Assembly: GCA_017607445.1 (NCBI GenBank)
Contig: JAEVHH010000006.1
Location: 1,054,001-1,118,000, forward strand
Origin: Histoplasma ohiense
Lineage: Eukaryota; Ascomycota; Eurotiomycetes; Onygenales; Ajellomycetaceae
DNA length: 64,000 nucleotides
Direction of reading: 5' to 3'
The first letter of the stretch is position 1, and every line of letters starts with the position of its first letter. Shown here in pieces: positions 1 through 11,589 of the stretch. The translations under genes were made by a program, and so were the position numbers. The notes under the pieces were generated by a model. It was not told where the DNA came from. It saw nothing but the letters and a program-made list of their open reading frames with translations, and made no database searches.

Positions 1-931
1 ACTGTTTCCTGCCGGCCTTGAGCCCAATTTTACATTTTGCATTTTGCGAACTACTACAATGGCGACTTTTGACTTTGTAGGAAATGGAAATGGAAATGGA
101 AATGGAAATCCCAGGTGCCCTTGGCCTTTCTCTCTTTTCAAAAAAGAAAACGGAAGGAAAAGCAAAACGAAACCGGAATCGTATTGGATGGATGGGAATG
201 TATCGTCGGAGCTTGTATTGATTTATGGACTTGCCGTTGCCGCTGGATTATTTTATTTTGGGGGGGGGGGTAACTTAACGGAGAGAAGACAAACAAGAAA
301 AAAAAAAAACCAAACTTATACATTTATTATTGACGGAATGTGGAAAAAAAAAGGGAGAACGGAGAAGAGCGCCCATTACGAATTTGCTAATGTAGAAAAA
401 CAAAAACAAAGTAGGGAGATTTTCAGAATAAAAAGAAAGGAAAAGGCGGAGGGGAGGGAGAAGAGAATACAGAGCAACGTCCTGCAGTACCGTGGTCCCT
501 GCAGTGGAAGTTGAGAGAATCGAGAATCGAGAATCGAGAGTCGAGAACAGAACAAACACACAAATTTAAAAAGGTCCCGGCCACGCAAGCATGTCGCAGC
601 ATGTCGCAGCATGTCGAAACGGGAAAGGCGAGTGGGTAGTCTGGGAGAAAGGCAGGGAGATTGGAAGATTGAGAGATGAGAAGATTAGGATATTATGCGC
701 AAGAACCAGCCAGAAAATACCCCGAGAAAAAAAAAAAAAAAAAAAAAAACACAAGGTAGAATGAATATAAAATGATATATGAAATGCAAAGCCGCAAACA
801 ACACCACACCAAACCGTACCGTTTTCCTTACTTTTTGATTTTTAATTTTTAATTTTTAAGCTTTCCGTTTTTTTTTTTTACATCCCTTATACTGGCACCA
901 TGCTTATCGCTATCACTGTGGAGAGGAGACT
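1..931. other. Intergenic, downstream of the Nrd1/Seb1-like gene
   Basis: No gene is supported here. The stretch is low-complexity: a GGAAAT-type repeat at about 80-108, G and A homopolymers at about 260-310, GAGAATC-type repeats at 510-545, a tandem ATGTCGCAGC at about 590-615, an A-run near 727-748 and TTTTTAA repeats at 836-860. The open frames in it are compositional by-products. It probably contains the 3' UTR and terminator of the minus-strand gene ending at 932. Confidence 0.6.
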
Positions 932-3900
932 CTATCCTTGTCCCTGTCCCGGCCCCGACGGCGTCGATGACGACTCAGTAGCTTGTCCTTGCTGTCCCTG
1001 CTGGCCCTGCTGACCCTGCTGGCCCTGTGCGCTGGTGCCCGTACCTGTGCCGGCGCCAGCACCACCCATCATAAATCCAGGCGGGAACATAGGCATCCCC
1101 TGAAACGAGAACCCGAAGCCCGGCACCGCGGGCGGGACGCCGATTGCGTTGGCGTTATTGGCGCTTGCAGAACCGTCACGGTCGTTTCGATCGCCCATGT
1201 TGCTACCGTTGCGTTCCCCGTTGCCATTGCTGCCCGGTACTGCTGATGATGAGGACATTTGTCCGTGTCCGTAGCCGTGGCCGTGTGCGGGGCCATGTGC
1301 AGGACCGGGCCCGTGGCCATCGTCCATTGCACCGCGGTTTTGCCGCCGGAAGCGTTCTGGTTCCGGTGCCGTTCGAGTAGATTGGGGACCACGCTTCCCA
1401 CCTTGGTCGGTGGCCATGCGTCGGCTTATCGCTGTCGGGGTCGTGTTAGTATTGGATACATTTCTGTTTCTCCCAGAAGAAGGGGGGTGTGGGCATGGTT
1501 TGAATGACTGAAACGTACCTTTCGAAGACACGCCGGCCCCAATCTCAATGTCAGGTTCCTCCACCACCATAAAACTCTCAATTGGTTTTCCACCGGTTCC
1601 GCCGTACTCGGCGTTGAGCATCCACTTGCGGTCTGCATCCGTGAGCCGGTCGATGGGGATTACGCTGATGCCGGTTTGGTAATCGCTGCAGTCTCGAGGG
1701 CCGAAACCGACACCCCATCGTGTCTAGTGTGCGGATGTCAGTGGGAGGGGAAAAAAAATTGAATGAAGTTGGGGAGGAGAGAAAGGGGATACGGTGGTTG
1801 CTGGAACTTACTCGTAATTGCATGTCTCCAGACTTGTATTGCTCCATACCCTCGCGAGCAGTGACGGCATCATGTCTGTTGATCATCTTCACGAAGGCAT
1901 GGCGTTTGTCAATATTTACAATACATGTTTGAACCACGCCGTAACGGCCGAAAAGCGATCTTAAATGAGATTCCGACGAACTGTGTTCGATCATGTTAGT
2001 TCGACTGCGGTTCAATATGAGGGGTTTAAAAATTCAAATTATATTTTTGCAGAAAAATGAAATAACTCACGTCACACCGCCGACGAAAAGGGTTCTGCTG
2101 AGAACTGTATATTAAAAAAAAAAAAAAAAAAAAAAAAGGTCATTAGCCTGATCACAACACTCAAGAGTAAAATTATCGTGAAGGCATACCTTTGATGTTC
2201 CCCTGACCAATTGAATAATCCCACTCCAAGAACTTGGGTCCGGGAGGAGGAAGCGTAGCTTCTTTACGAGGAGGTGTCGGACTTCTACGACGTCTTCCAG
2301 GAGGACTGCGCTGGCGATATTCACCAGGCCGTCGTCCACGGGAGTCTCGAGTGTCTCGGTTCCTGCCAGGGGAGTCTCCATGGTATTCTCCATACACAGG
2401 GCTGTCGCGACGACGAGGGGGGGAAACTTCACGACGTCTATCCCACCCAGGCGACCTGGAGCGGCGTCGGTAACCCCCTGGCGGTGACCGAACATAGTCT
2501 TCTCTGTCATGCTCTCTACTACTCCGATGATCGCGATCTCGATCCCGATCACGTGATAATGAGTCTGGTGCTGGGGTGCTCCAGGTATTTTGACTAGCGG
2601 CAGGCTGCTGGGCGAAGCCTGCTAATGCTGTGGCGGGGTTCATATTGACCATGCCACTACTTGCAGTATTGGAAAGGCTTAGGATTTGCAGCGCTGTCGC
2701 CCACTGGTCTTGAGGAATACCTTGCGCAGCCATGAGCTGGAGTAGGCTTAATTGTTGTAATGTCTCTGGAGGCAAAGCGCCTGCCTGTGGCATCAAGGCG
2801 GCAAGTGGGTTCTGTTGTGCAGCGGCGGCTACTGTTGCGAGAGGATTTGAAGCAGCAGCAGAAGCCTGGCCCTGGTTTGGGAAAATAGATGGATTCTGAG
2901 CCATATTACTCAACCCCGCAAATTGATTTGCAAGATTTCCCGTAGCAGCAGCGGTAGCAAAGGGGTTTACAGCCTGCCCGTTGGGCTGTTGCGCAGCCGG
3001 GTCTACAGACGCGGGCATGGCTTGCGGAACTGGGTTTTGCGGATTAAATATACTATGGGGACTAGTTTGCGCTGGCACGCCTGAGGTTGCTGGGGTTGTT
3101 GCTGTACTGTTTTTTGCCATATCTGCCAATGCCTTCAAGATGCTAGAAGTATCTGGTGCTGGTGGAGCTGGCTGACCGGAGCCTGCAATAGTAAAAGTAG
3201 AAGTAGTAGTAGTAGCAGGAGCAGCAGATGATGATTGAGCTCCATGCTGGCCTCCAGCCAGGGAGATTAAGTTGGGGGCCGGTGATCCATCGGGCGTAGT
3301 TGATTGCACGTCTAGAAGAAAAAATAATATCATACATCAGAAAACTGGTTTTCAACATACCCTACTCTGCCTCCTCTCGTTCGTTGTCGACTGTACGTTT
3401 TGGTGATATGTGCGATTTTTAAAAGAGGATAGGAAAATGACGAGAAGAGGCATTTGTTCTTTTGCGTTCGCTGTTCCTTATTCTGCACTCTAATCCAAGG
3501 GGGAAAACAAGGCTTACTTTGAGATACTGGCGCGTTTAGCTGTTCCTTCAAGGAAGCGAGAAGAGCCGCCGGGAAGGTGTATCCACGCTCCCAGATGTCT
3601 ACCAGCTTTTTGATTTTGTCCTAGAAAGAGAAAACCGGGCATACGTAAGTGGGGATTGTTCAGTCAACGCATGAAATAAAAAAAAGAAATGAAAAGAAAA
3701 GAAAGAGAGAGAAGAAAAATGGAGGAAAAGGTGGATAATCGAAACCCAGAAGTGTAAGAATGAGACGAGTCTATAGCCAGGCGGAAGAAAGACGTGGATA
3801 TAATACCGCGGCTTTCGTGCTAAACGAAGGCAAAAAAATATACGCGGGGGATATTGTTCTATGGGCAACGAAGCGAACGGCCATCCAAAAGCTGATGGGA

Positions 3901-4530
3901 TAATGCCGTTGTGCACGTTGTCTTCTTTATGATATAAATTGCAGCCGGAAATGATTTTCTTTCTGTATCCGGCTGCTGGCTGTTTTGTGTCTAAGAGTAC
4001 GCGTACCTTTTGATATTCAGGAGCATTGTTTATGATATCAGTCATCAAGACGGGAAGCAATTCAGTCACTCTGTTAACACCAGCTGCAAATGTTCCATCT
4101 GGCGCACCGCTACCAACAGTTTGACCGGCTTTCCGGGCTGATTCTACCCACTGTCGAGTTACAGAGTCTACGACATAGAGTACGCCCAGCTTGTGTGTTC
4201 CCGGGGCTCTTTTGAAGTGGGTATATATTTTTTGAACGAGGACGGATTCGGACTATAGAGTAGGAAAAATAAATGTTAGATATGGTTTTTCCTTTCCTTT
4301 CTTTGTTTTATATTTTTTTATTTTTTATTTTTTTTTAAATTTTTTTTTTTTTTAAAAAATTTTCTTCTGGGTTTCTTTCAGCATTTAGGGAGTCTAGAGA
4401 TAAGCCATACCTGTACATTGGCGGCACATAACGAGGTGATGATGCTGATTTTGGAAGCTGATACTCCAGGTGGCTTAAGCGCCAACATGGATTGTAAGTA
4501 GCCATCTAACTCCGCTACGGCAGACGACAT
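932..4530 (-). CDS. seb1: Nrd1/Seb1-type RNA-binding, Pol II CTD-interacting protein
   Basis: Eight exons on the minus strand: 4530-4411, 4252-4007, 3620-3518, 3311-2190, 2104-2071, 2004-1812, 1723-1519, 1431-932, giving 840 residues with intact frame. Residues 1 to about 150 form a CID (CTD-interaction domain, with the run LYVVDSVTRQW). A low-complexity Ala/Gln/Pro centre follows, then an Arg/Asp/Ser-rich stretch (RDRDRDRDHRSS) at about 410-500. An RRM begins near residue 530 (RTLFVGGV as RNP2-like, KRHAFVKM as RNP1-like) with the conserved extension MATDQGGKRGPQS. The tail is Gly/Gln/Pro-rich. In yeasts this family reads the Pol II C-terminal domain and nascent RNA to drive transcription termination and RNA processing, including heterochromatic RNA in fission yeast. 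The start at 4530 gives the typical CID N-terminus. The last intron (1518-1432) has a perfect TACTAAC branch site. Family assignment is strong; the choice between the Nrd1 and Seb1 names is a convention. Confidence 0.85.
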
Positions 4531-5701
4531 GGCTTTAAACGAGGAGGGTTGCTTAAAGAGTTGCTACCAGTCAAAGGCAAGATATATGACCGCAGAAATA
4601 TAAACAAGCTGTCGACTTGTCCCGTAATTTTATCCTTTGTCAGAAGAGAAATTTGTATTCCTTTTGATAATGGCCGTGTATAGATAGATGAATACGATGG
4701 ATAGCAGCGCGGAGAGGATAAGGTTAAGACCGTCCCATGAAGCGGGTTTTTTTCTCCTCTTAATCTACTGCTGCGAGAGACTTTTTGACGACAACTAGCA
4801 TACGGCGAGTTCCAGGAAGTGTGGAAAGTGTCTAAGTAGATAAAATATATGACGATGCAGGCGACGTAGATACCTATTGGAACGAGTTGGATGAAAGTCT
4901 TGATGACACTGTCGATGTCGTGCGAGCAAGACGGCACGGCACTACAAGGACCCAGAAAAAAAAACCATTGACCTACAGGCCGCGAGTCGAGGGCACGGCG
5001 GTGAGCAGCAGGCCAAGAGAGATGAACACGGAGCAGTGAACACGAGTACAGTCGGTGCGGAGAGAGAGAGAGTAGAGAGGGCAAAGGGCCGTTGAAGAGA
5101 GGATGGTTTGAGTCTTGACGCGATGAGGTTGGTTGGTGAGGTCCGAAGAAGGTTCGAGGAGAAAAATTCCCTGTTTGAGAAACCGGCGCTAGCGCGATTG
5201 GGAAACACGGGATGGGTCGCGTGTGCTGAGTCATGGTGTGACATCATTGCGCTAGTTACTTTTTTTGGCAACAAAATACTCCATCCTGCAAGCTTCTAAA
5301 AGAGAAGGAAACGGATACTTGTTTTAACTCAAGGAATGCTGCCGAAGTGGTGTTCTTTATTACGCGCCTTCGTCTTACCGGTCCTCCACTCCTTGATCAC
5401 AAGACCAGCGGTCATACCTACTCATTTGCCCAGACCGATTGGCTCCTCTCCAATGATTAGACGTACAATTATGGGAGTGAAACTACGCCTTCCTCGGATT
5501 CCAATGTAAATGTAGAAAGGAATTGAATGTAAAATACAGTAACCGTAAAACATGGAGATGAAAAATGATTGCGAGGGTGAGGGGGGAGGAAATGAAACTG
5601 CAAAAAGAATTTAAAAATTTAAAAAAAAATTGACTCCCAAAATAACCGTGGACGAATCGCCACAAACCCCGCCCTGCCTTTTCTCTATCCTTTACATTAT
5701 C
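4531..5701. other. Spacer between the Nrd1/Seb1-like start and the citrate synthase stop
   Basis: This holds the promoter and 5' leader of the minus-strand Nrd1/Seb1-like gene and the 3' end of citrate synthase. A 239-codon minus-strand open frame at 4515-5234 overlaps the seb1 start in another frame, is rich in Ser/Pro/Leu and shows no recognisable domain, so it is read as non-coding leader. A GAGAGAGAGAG tract lies near 5060. Confidence 0.5.
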
Positions 5702-7622
5702 TTACAGTTGGGCGCCAACAAGCTTGGCATATGACTCGGTGCTGAAGCTCTTGGGTCGTTCGATGGGCATTCCCAGGGCGCGGTCAATGATCAGCTGCGG
5801 GAGCACACCAAGGGCTCGCGAGACACCAAACAACACGGTGTAATACTTGGCTTCCGTTAGGCCGTAGTATTGAAGGAGCACGCCTGAGTGGCTGTCGACG
5901 TTGGGATATGGCGATTTGACCTTTAGTTTACGAATTTCGTCAGCATTGCGTCTGGTGGAAAAGTCGGAAGCTTTGTAGAAAATGGGGAGCTACATACCTT
6001 GCCGTGCTCGGTCAGAACGCCAGGAGCGATCTTGTAAACTTGGCTGACCAGCTTGAACATGGGATCATCAGGAAGCTTGCGGAGAGCAAATTCACGCTGG
6101 CAGGTGTAGCGTGGGTCGGTTTTGCGGAGGACGGCGTGGCCGTAGCCTGGAACAACTTGCCCGGCGTTCAGGGTGGACCACAGATAATCCTTAATGGCCT
6201 CGTCGCTGAGATCGTTGCCGATGGCTTTCTTCATCTCCATCAGCCAAGTCAGGACTTCTTGGTTGGCTCTGTAGGAAGGTACCGAATCAGTAACCGTTTG
6301 TCCATGTCTCGGCATATTTTAGTCACTTACAATCCGTGGAGAGGACCGGCGAGGCCGTTGAGGCCCGCTGCAAGAGAGAGCATGGGGGAGCTCAATGCGC
6401 TTCCGACCAAGTGGGTTGTGTGTGCGCTGACGTTCCCACCCTCATGATCAGAGTGGATGGTCAGGTACAAGCGCATCAGCTCGACAAAGTCATTATTATC
6501 ACCATAGCCGAGCTGGTTGGCCAAGTTGAAGCCGTAATCCTTGTCCTTCTGAATTGGAGCAACCTTTCCATCCTTGAATACGTTGCGGTAGATCTTGGCT
6601 GCGATGGTAGGCAGTTTGGCTATCAAGTCCATGGAATCCTCGAAGGTGTACTGCCAGTACTCTTTCTTGTTGATGCCTTTAGCATAGGCCTTGGCGAAGA
6701 CGGACTCGTGTTCGAGAGCGGTGATAGCGAGGGAGAATTGGGCCATAGGGTGCAGAGTGGAAGGGCAGCGATCGATCAGCTCCTCAATGAACTTGGGCAG
6801 ATCGGAGCGAGCTGCCCAATCTGCAGAGAGGGCACGGACCTGTTGTTCGCTGGGGACTTCACCGGTCAAGAGCAGCCAGAAAAGACCTGTTGAGCTATTA
6901 GCATTAGGTCAACGGAATTGTAATGGAAACGTGAAGCACCTTCTGGTAGAGGCTCCTCTCCGCCGGGGGCCTTGGGAAGCAATTTCTGACATTCCGGAAT
7001 CTAGGAGGCGAATAAGCAGACGGTCTGGAAGGGGGAAAAAAAAAAATCGCAATCTTGAAGGGAAACACCTACAGTCTTGCCCCGGAAGCGAATTCCCTCC
7101 TCGGGATCAAGGACAGAACCCTTTCTCAAGCCATTAGCCTCTTGCTTGCATGCAGCACCCCAATACAGGGATTGATCCATACCTCCCAAACAAGGGATTT
7201 GATTCCCCGAGCACCTCCGTATACCTGGCCAAGAGTAACTTCACCAATGACCTTGTCTCCGTAGTCTCTATAACAAGAGTAGTCAGGTCAGATCACTATA
7301 CATATACGTATACGCATACGTCTATCCGTATATATTAGGGAAGTTTCATCTCGTACTTTCTCAGCTTCTTGACCTTCTCGATCTCAGCCGGGAGTTTATC
7401 GGCGAAGGTGTCTTTGAGGGACTGGCAGATGGATACGGGGCGTAGTCAGCGCATTGCTCGAATCAACCGGGGCAGGTCAATTGGGTTAACAGGAGTTTTG
7501 CTAACCTTTGTTTTAGTGGAGGAATAGCATCGCAAGCCAGTGAAGGCCGCAGACTGGACAACGGGATTAGAAGCAAAGGAAGCGCGGAGAGCAGAGCTCC
7601 CCAGTCTGAGGGATGAAGCCAT
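5702..7622 (-). CDS. citA: Citrate synthase, mitochondrial
   Basis: Eight exons: 7622-7506, 7421-7357, 7267-7183, 7120-7073, 7000-6940, 6886-6331, 6268-5998, 5920-5702, giving 473 residues, the usual fungal length. It condenses acetyl-CoA and oxaloacetate to citrate, the first step of the TCA cycle, in the matrix. The N-terminus ([18 protein letters not shown]) is Ser/Ala/Arg-rich with no acidic residue, a mitochondrial presequence. Visible signatures are the His region [11 protein letters not shown], the segment [15 protein letters not shown], the family signature [15 protein letters not shown] with its catalytic His, and the late catalytic Asp in [11 protein letters not shown]. The C-terminus GAQL is not a peroxisomal signal, so this is the mitochondrial rather than a peroxisomal or methylcitrate-type copy, although methylcitrate synthases are close relatives. 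The Met at 7622 is chosen over one further upstream because it starts the presequence. Confidence 0.96.
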
Positions 7623-8679
7623 GGGAATTGAAGGGGAATTGAAGGGAATTACAAAGAGATACCAAAGCAATTGACGAGAGATAGAATAAGGAGAATGGGA
7701 GGTTCCTATGAATGCACTATGGAAGGGGGAAGAGAGGTTGAGGGAGCATACAAAGGTGAATTGGTGATGGATACTCTCTGCCCAAAAGAAGAAAAAAAAA
7801 AAAAGGAAAAAGAGAAAAAAAGAAATAAAAAACCAACATGGCCAATCACCAAGTCAATACGTATATGTTACGTATACCAAACCACATTCCGTGTAACGCA
7901 ATTACAGTTTCCCCCCAACAACTTTTCTTCCTTCGCCTTGCTATCCGAGCTCCTAGCTTTTGGTTATCTGCCATGAACGTACTGTACATGCCAGCCTAAC
8001 ATTGGTCCAAATATACAAAGCTCCCGTTTTCCAGGCCAAACTCGGAGAGATTCGCCGTCAAGAAGGCTCGCTGGTCATTCATGTGGATGTTCCTGGGCCG
8101 TGGTGAGAACGGTGGAGCTCGGCGGCGGCGGTGCGTGATATCTCAGATAGCTCCATATCCGAGGCATTGATTGCTCGTGTAATACACAAGATAACCATGA
8201 TAATGACGATAGCAACAATGAAATGGTCCCGTGGCGTTTGACTGACTGGGGCAATACCTACCGACTGCGCTCTCTAGACAATCAATCAACTAACCTTCCA
8301 ACCACATGCAATCATGCCACCATGCGTCCTTCCGACATAACAGCACATTCTAAGAAATATATATTCAAAGGCTGTATTGTGAGAAGGGCAAAAGAAACAA
8401 AAGAAAGGAACATGTGATGTAAAAAAAAATCTAAAGCTGGTAAATTCTCACCATCGTAAGCGCATCAACACCTATTTGTACGGAGACAAAGTAGCTAACT
8501 ACTAGTTAGTACGTCACTTTGTTTATAACAGCATCAAAAGAAACCATGAAGCCCTGTTGATGATTTCCATTTCTGCTCCCCGATTACATACCGCTCAACT
8601 AGTTTTTGACAACTCCAGAATGTCGACTTCATCTCAACTTTCACCTGAGTCACACGCCCTCGTCGGGGCGAGAGGACTC
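7623..8679. other. Citrate synthase promoter and spacer
   Basis: A poly-A/G tract at about 7789-7830 and a CCAAT box at 7842 lie upstream of citrate synthase. No gene is recognised between about 7900 and 8680. Short open frames there lack family features. Confidence 0.5.
7842..7848 (+). promoter_or_regulatory. CCAAT box upstream of citrate synthase
   Basis: CCAATCA lies about 220 bases upstream of the citrate synthase start. CCAAT elements bound by the Hap/CBF complex are common at this distance in fungal respiratory genes. The same spacing occurs at QCR2 in this window. Confidence 0.4.
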
Positions 8680-9300
8680 GCCTCCCTTTGAGGTTATGCT
8701 CGCGTCCGTGCTGCCTGACTATCTCATCAACCCTGATGGTGCAGCCCATCCTATTTCTCCCGAGTATCCCGTCTGCTCTTTTTTAACAGCACTTTGGCGG
8801 CTGTTGCGACCTTCACGAGGATCCTAGACCTTGCAGAAGAACAAACAGTCAGAAGCGCCAAGATCATCGGTTACACTCTGGGCAAAGTGGGGAGGGAGTG
8901 TGAATCATGCATATATATATCTTGAGGAATAGGATGCTATTTTAAGGATTTGATCCTTTTTGGAGCAACTAGTGGCAAAGCCTTCCTACAAGATTGCATG
9001 TTTTACAGGGAGCCTATCCTGCTTTGATCGACGGTGAGCCTGGGCAAGTTGTTTCCGGATCTGCGGATATTATGGAGTTCGAAGAGTCGGCGCAAAAACT
9101 CGCCTGCTACGAGATGAACGTGTGCAAGGTCGCTACTTTACTGGATTTTCTTTAATTTTCTCTACAGACAATGGGTCGCTGGCAGAAGTACTACTTACTA
9201 TCTGGTAAGACATTTAAGTACTAGTATTCTGGGGACCCGAAAACCTCGCTAGACCAGCGATTAAATCGTCAACTTTGGACCTTGCAAATGGGGCGCAGGG
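8680..9300 (+). pseudogene. Decayed AIG2/gamma-glutamylcyclotransferase-like gene
   Basis: Pieces of an AIG2-like (GGCT fold) protein are spread over several frames in the right order. They are LPDYLINPDGAAHP near 8710, ILDLAEEQTVRSAKIIGY near 8820-8875, YPALIDGEPGQVVSGSA near 9015-9065, EESAQKLACYE near 9080-9115, SGKTFKY near 9205-9225 and GDPKTSLDQRLNRQLW near 9232-9280. In fungal GGCT-like proteins the first strand carries a Tyr-Gly-Ser/Thr-Leu loop followed by a helix like the second piece. Here the loop reads N-S-T-L after a T-run and sits in a different frame from the upstream piece. A TAG interrupts the frame at about 9222. Some gaps may be old introns, but the shifted frame, the lost loop residues and the stop argue for a dead gene. 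The family call rests on recall of the fold's motifs. Confidence 0.55.
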
Positions 9301-9629
9301 TGGGATGAGTTTCTGTGGGAATGTTTTGAACATATTGAATGTATTTCCACATCTGATTGAACGGAATCAATAAACGAAGAAGGTTGGATATCCTTATTTG
9401 ACACACTGTAGGATAACTATAACTAGATATCTAGAAAACATCTGATGAGGTAAGAATGATGAACAGATGAATTAATTAGGAATGCCCACTGTATGCCAAG
9501 AAATATATACAAATATATGCAAAATATCTACAAGATATTTACACTTGAGAAATAATTTTCAGTCAAAGCTCTTGTGCGGTGAAGTATATATACATAACCA
9601 ATGAATATAAGCAGTGAATAACTATGCTC
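9301..9629. other. AT-rich spacer
   Basis: AT-rich sequence with ATATATAC-type runs between the decayed gene and the 3' end of the minus-strand secreted-protein gene. No feature is recognised. Confidence 0.4.
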
Positions 9630-10324
9630 TCATCTACAAGTTCCAACGGGATGAGCTCCCATAAACACACAATGGAAACATCCAAGAAACTTACATGATT
9701 CATGTCTGCGGCATGTATAAAGCTTACAGTCTAGCCATCCTGGCGGTGGCTTCGATGATGCAACCCGAGGCAGGTGCTGAGACTGCACCAGGTCGACGTG
9801 CCGCAACTCCCCTTCTTCGGCGTCTGGTGATAAGGAGCTGGCCTCGACGGCAGCCGCAAGAAGGTCGCTAGAGTAGGGGTCTTGATCCTCGAACTCTGAC
9901 TTCAAGGAACGCAGGACGCTTTCCCCACCAACGTGGGAGAATTCCCGAGGATCTATGGGCAGGGGAATGTCCTCCATCGGCATGAGGTCGGATTTACGAC
10001 CATTGCCGTTATCATAATCATCTTTGTTGGTCTTCCATATTGTCAGTTTGCACGTTTTCTTTTCCCCTTCCTCCTTTCTTCTTTTGCCTTTCTTCTTTCG
10101 CCTTTCATTTGTTTGCTTTTTTTATTATTACTTTCTACTTTGGTTTTTCCATATTTCATTTTCTCTTATCACAAACTTTCTGTTTTGGGGGTGCTTATAA
10201 GCAAAGCAAAAGAATATATGAAATTCAGCTCACTTACTTGGACTTGATACTCCGCACCAACAGCAACAGTTGCTATGACGAAGTTGAGTATGAGGTGAAG
10301 CAAATAGAAGAATGAACTCCTCAT
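9630..10324 (-). CDS. Small secreted protein with a six-cysteine, knottin-like C-terminus
   Basis: Two exons, 10324-10238 and 10031-9630, give 162 residues. The intron has a GTAAGTGAG donor, a CTGAC branch site and an AAG acceptor. Residues 1 to about 24 form a signal peptide (MRSSFFYLLHLILNFVIATV then AVGA). A 100-residue acidic spacer without cysteine follows. The last 36 residues carry all six cysteines, spaced C-x4-C-x5-C-x4-C-x2-C-x10-C. That layout resembles an inhibitor-cystine-knot (knottin) domain behind a pro-region. No dibasic Kex2 site precedes the cysteine domain; an Arg-Arg lies inside it. I do not recognise the family and assign no function. Fungal proteins of this shape include secreted effectors and defence peptides, but that is only analogy. 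The Met at 10324 is preferred over 10357 because it starts the hydrophobic signal directly. It is flanked by a decayed gene and a repeat-rich region, a common setting for fast-evolving genes. Confidence 0.65.
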
Positions 10325-11400
10325 GCTAGGTTTGCACTTGTGGCTGAAATATTGCATACTGTCAACAAGATATTGTTTCGAATAAAAAAAAAACCCCCAT
10401 CATAGCACAGTAAAAATCACCACTACGCTTCCTCGTACCGTTTGACAGGTATGAACACTGGTCGTATAATCCAAACCAAGCCTTCAACACGACCGTAAGT
10501 TGGAATCGCTTTAGTAATCCCTCTCGGCCCGGCATTTAGCACATATTGGAATCCGATTCCGGACAGCTTAATTCCAAAATCAGATTCTCGAATTAGGCGT
10601 GGAGATCTACTCTACTTTGATCACGAGCAAGGTTGTCGGACGGAACGAACCAGAAAAAAAGGAAAAAAAAGGGAAAAAAAGTGAGGAGAGAATCGTTTGA
10701 ATGAAGTTTATCATGAGCTACTACCTCGAGCGGCGGTACTTATATTGACTTGCTGGATGGCGGAATTTCATCCGGCCACCCGTTGTCAGTGAACTCATTC
10801 ATTAGGCCGGCATTCCATCCAGATGTGACCACTGCGGTCATGTGATTCACATTCAACTCCCTCTTGTTTTGGAGCCCGCCCGGGGAAATCTCATTGGCTC
10901 AGAGGTTAGTGCAGGCCGGCTGATTGGTTCGTCTGTTGGTAGAGCTCATGCTGAGATAAGTCGCCCCGCCCCTTTTTCCACAATCCGGAATGTAAACTGG
11001 TGGCAATAGAGCGGAATGGCAAATCTCAACCCGTCCATTGTTTCCGGTCAACCCGACACAGGATTCTCAAAACCTGCTAGTACTACACCTCTCAACCTCT
11101 GTCCTGTGCAGAGAGGCCGTGGAAATCGGGTAGACTGAATAGCATACTGTGTAGTTCAAGTATCTGTTTCAACCGCTCTGTCAATTTGAACCACTACTGG
11201 TGTGGTGTACAGGAATACGAAGATTCGAATGCTAACTTTAACTAGTGGTTACGCATGGAAGCAACAGGTTGAGGGTCTCGCTGCTAATCCAAGGGAGGTC
11301 CTTAGGAATCTACAATGATAAATCTATATCAGATAATACGTTGTGTATATTGGAATGGATCCGGATAGAAGGATCAGATATCTAACGCAGTAGAACGTAC
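10325..11400. other. Spacer and probable promoter of the secreted-protein gene
   Basis: No coding region is supported. Two ATTGG (inverted CCAAT) motifs lie near 10893 and 10924, roughly 570-600 bases upstream of the secreted-protein start. Poly-A/G runs occur near 10385 and 10655-10680. Confidence 0.4.
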
Positions 11401-11540
11401 AGGTGAGATTACATCAGAATGATTCACTGGCCCCTAGAAATTTGGGCCAGCTGCTAGTGATTGAACCCATGTCTTTGGGTAATTACCTGTTCCGGCCTAG
11501 CACTGGTGGCCACACTGCGGGTCTCTTACAGTGCCATAAA
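11400..11540 (-). repeat. Possible tRNA-related repeat fragment
   Basis: The minus strand contains GGGTTCAATCA near 11458-11468, which resembles a Pol III B box. About 40 bases before it in the transcribed direction is TGGCCACCAGTG, loosely like an A box. This may be a diverged relative of the clearer element at 11590-11900. Only the box resemblance supports it. Confidence 0.2.
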
Positions 11541-11589
11541 AATTACTTACTCGGGCAAGTGTGAAGTCACATCTCTGAGAGAGATCATC

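Noticed and set aside
44..514. 156-codon plus-strand open frame at the left edge
   Set aside because: Composition is driven by A/G-rich repeats, it has no domain, and it lies in the 3' flank of a gene on the other strand.
4515..5234. 239-codon minus-strand frame overlapping the Nrd1/Seb1-like start
   Set aside because: It overlaps the true CID-encoding first exon in another frame, has no recognisable domain and ends inside that exon.
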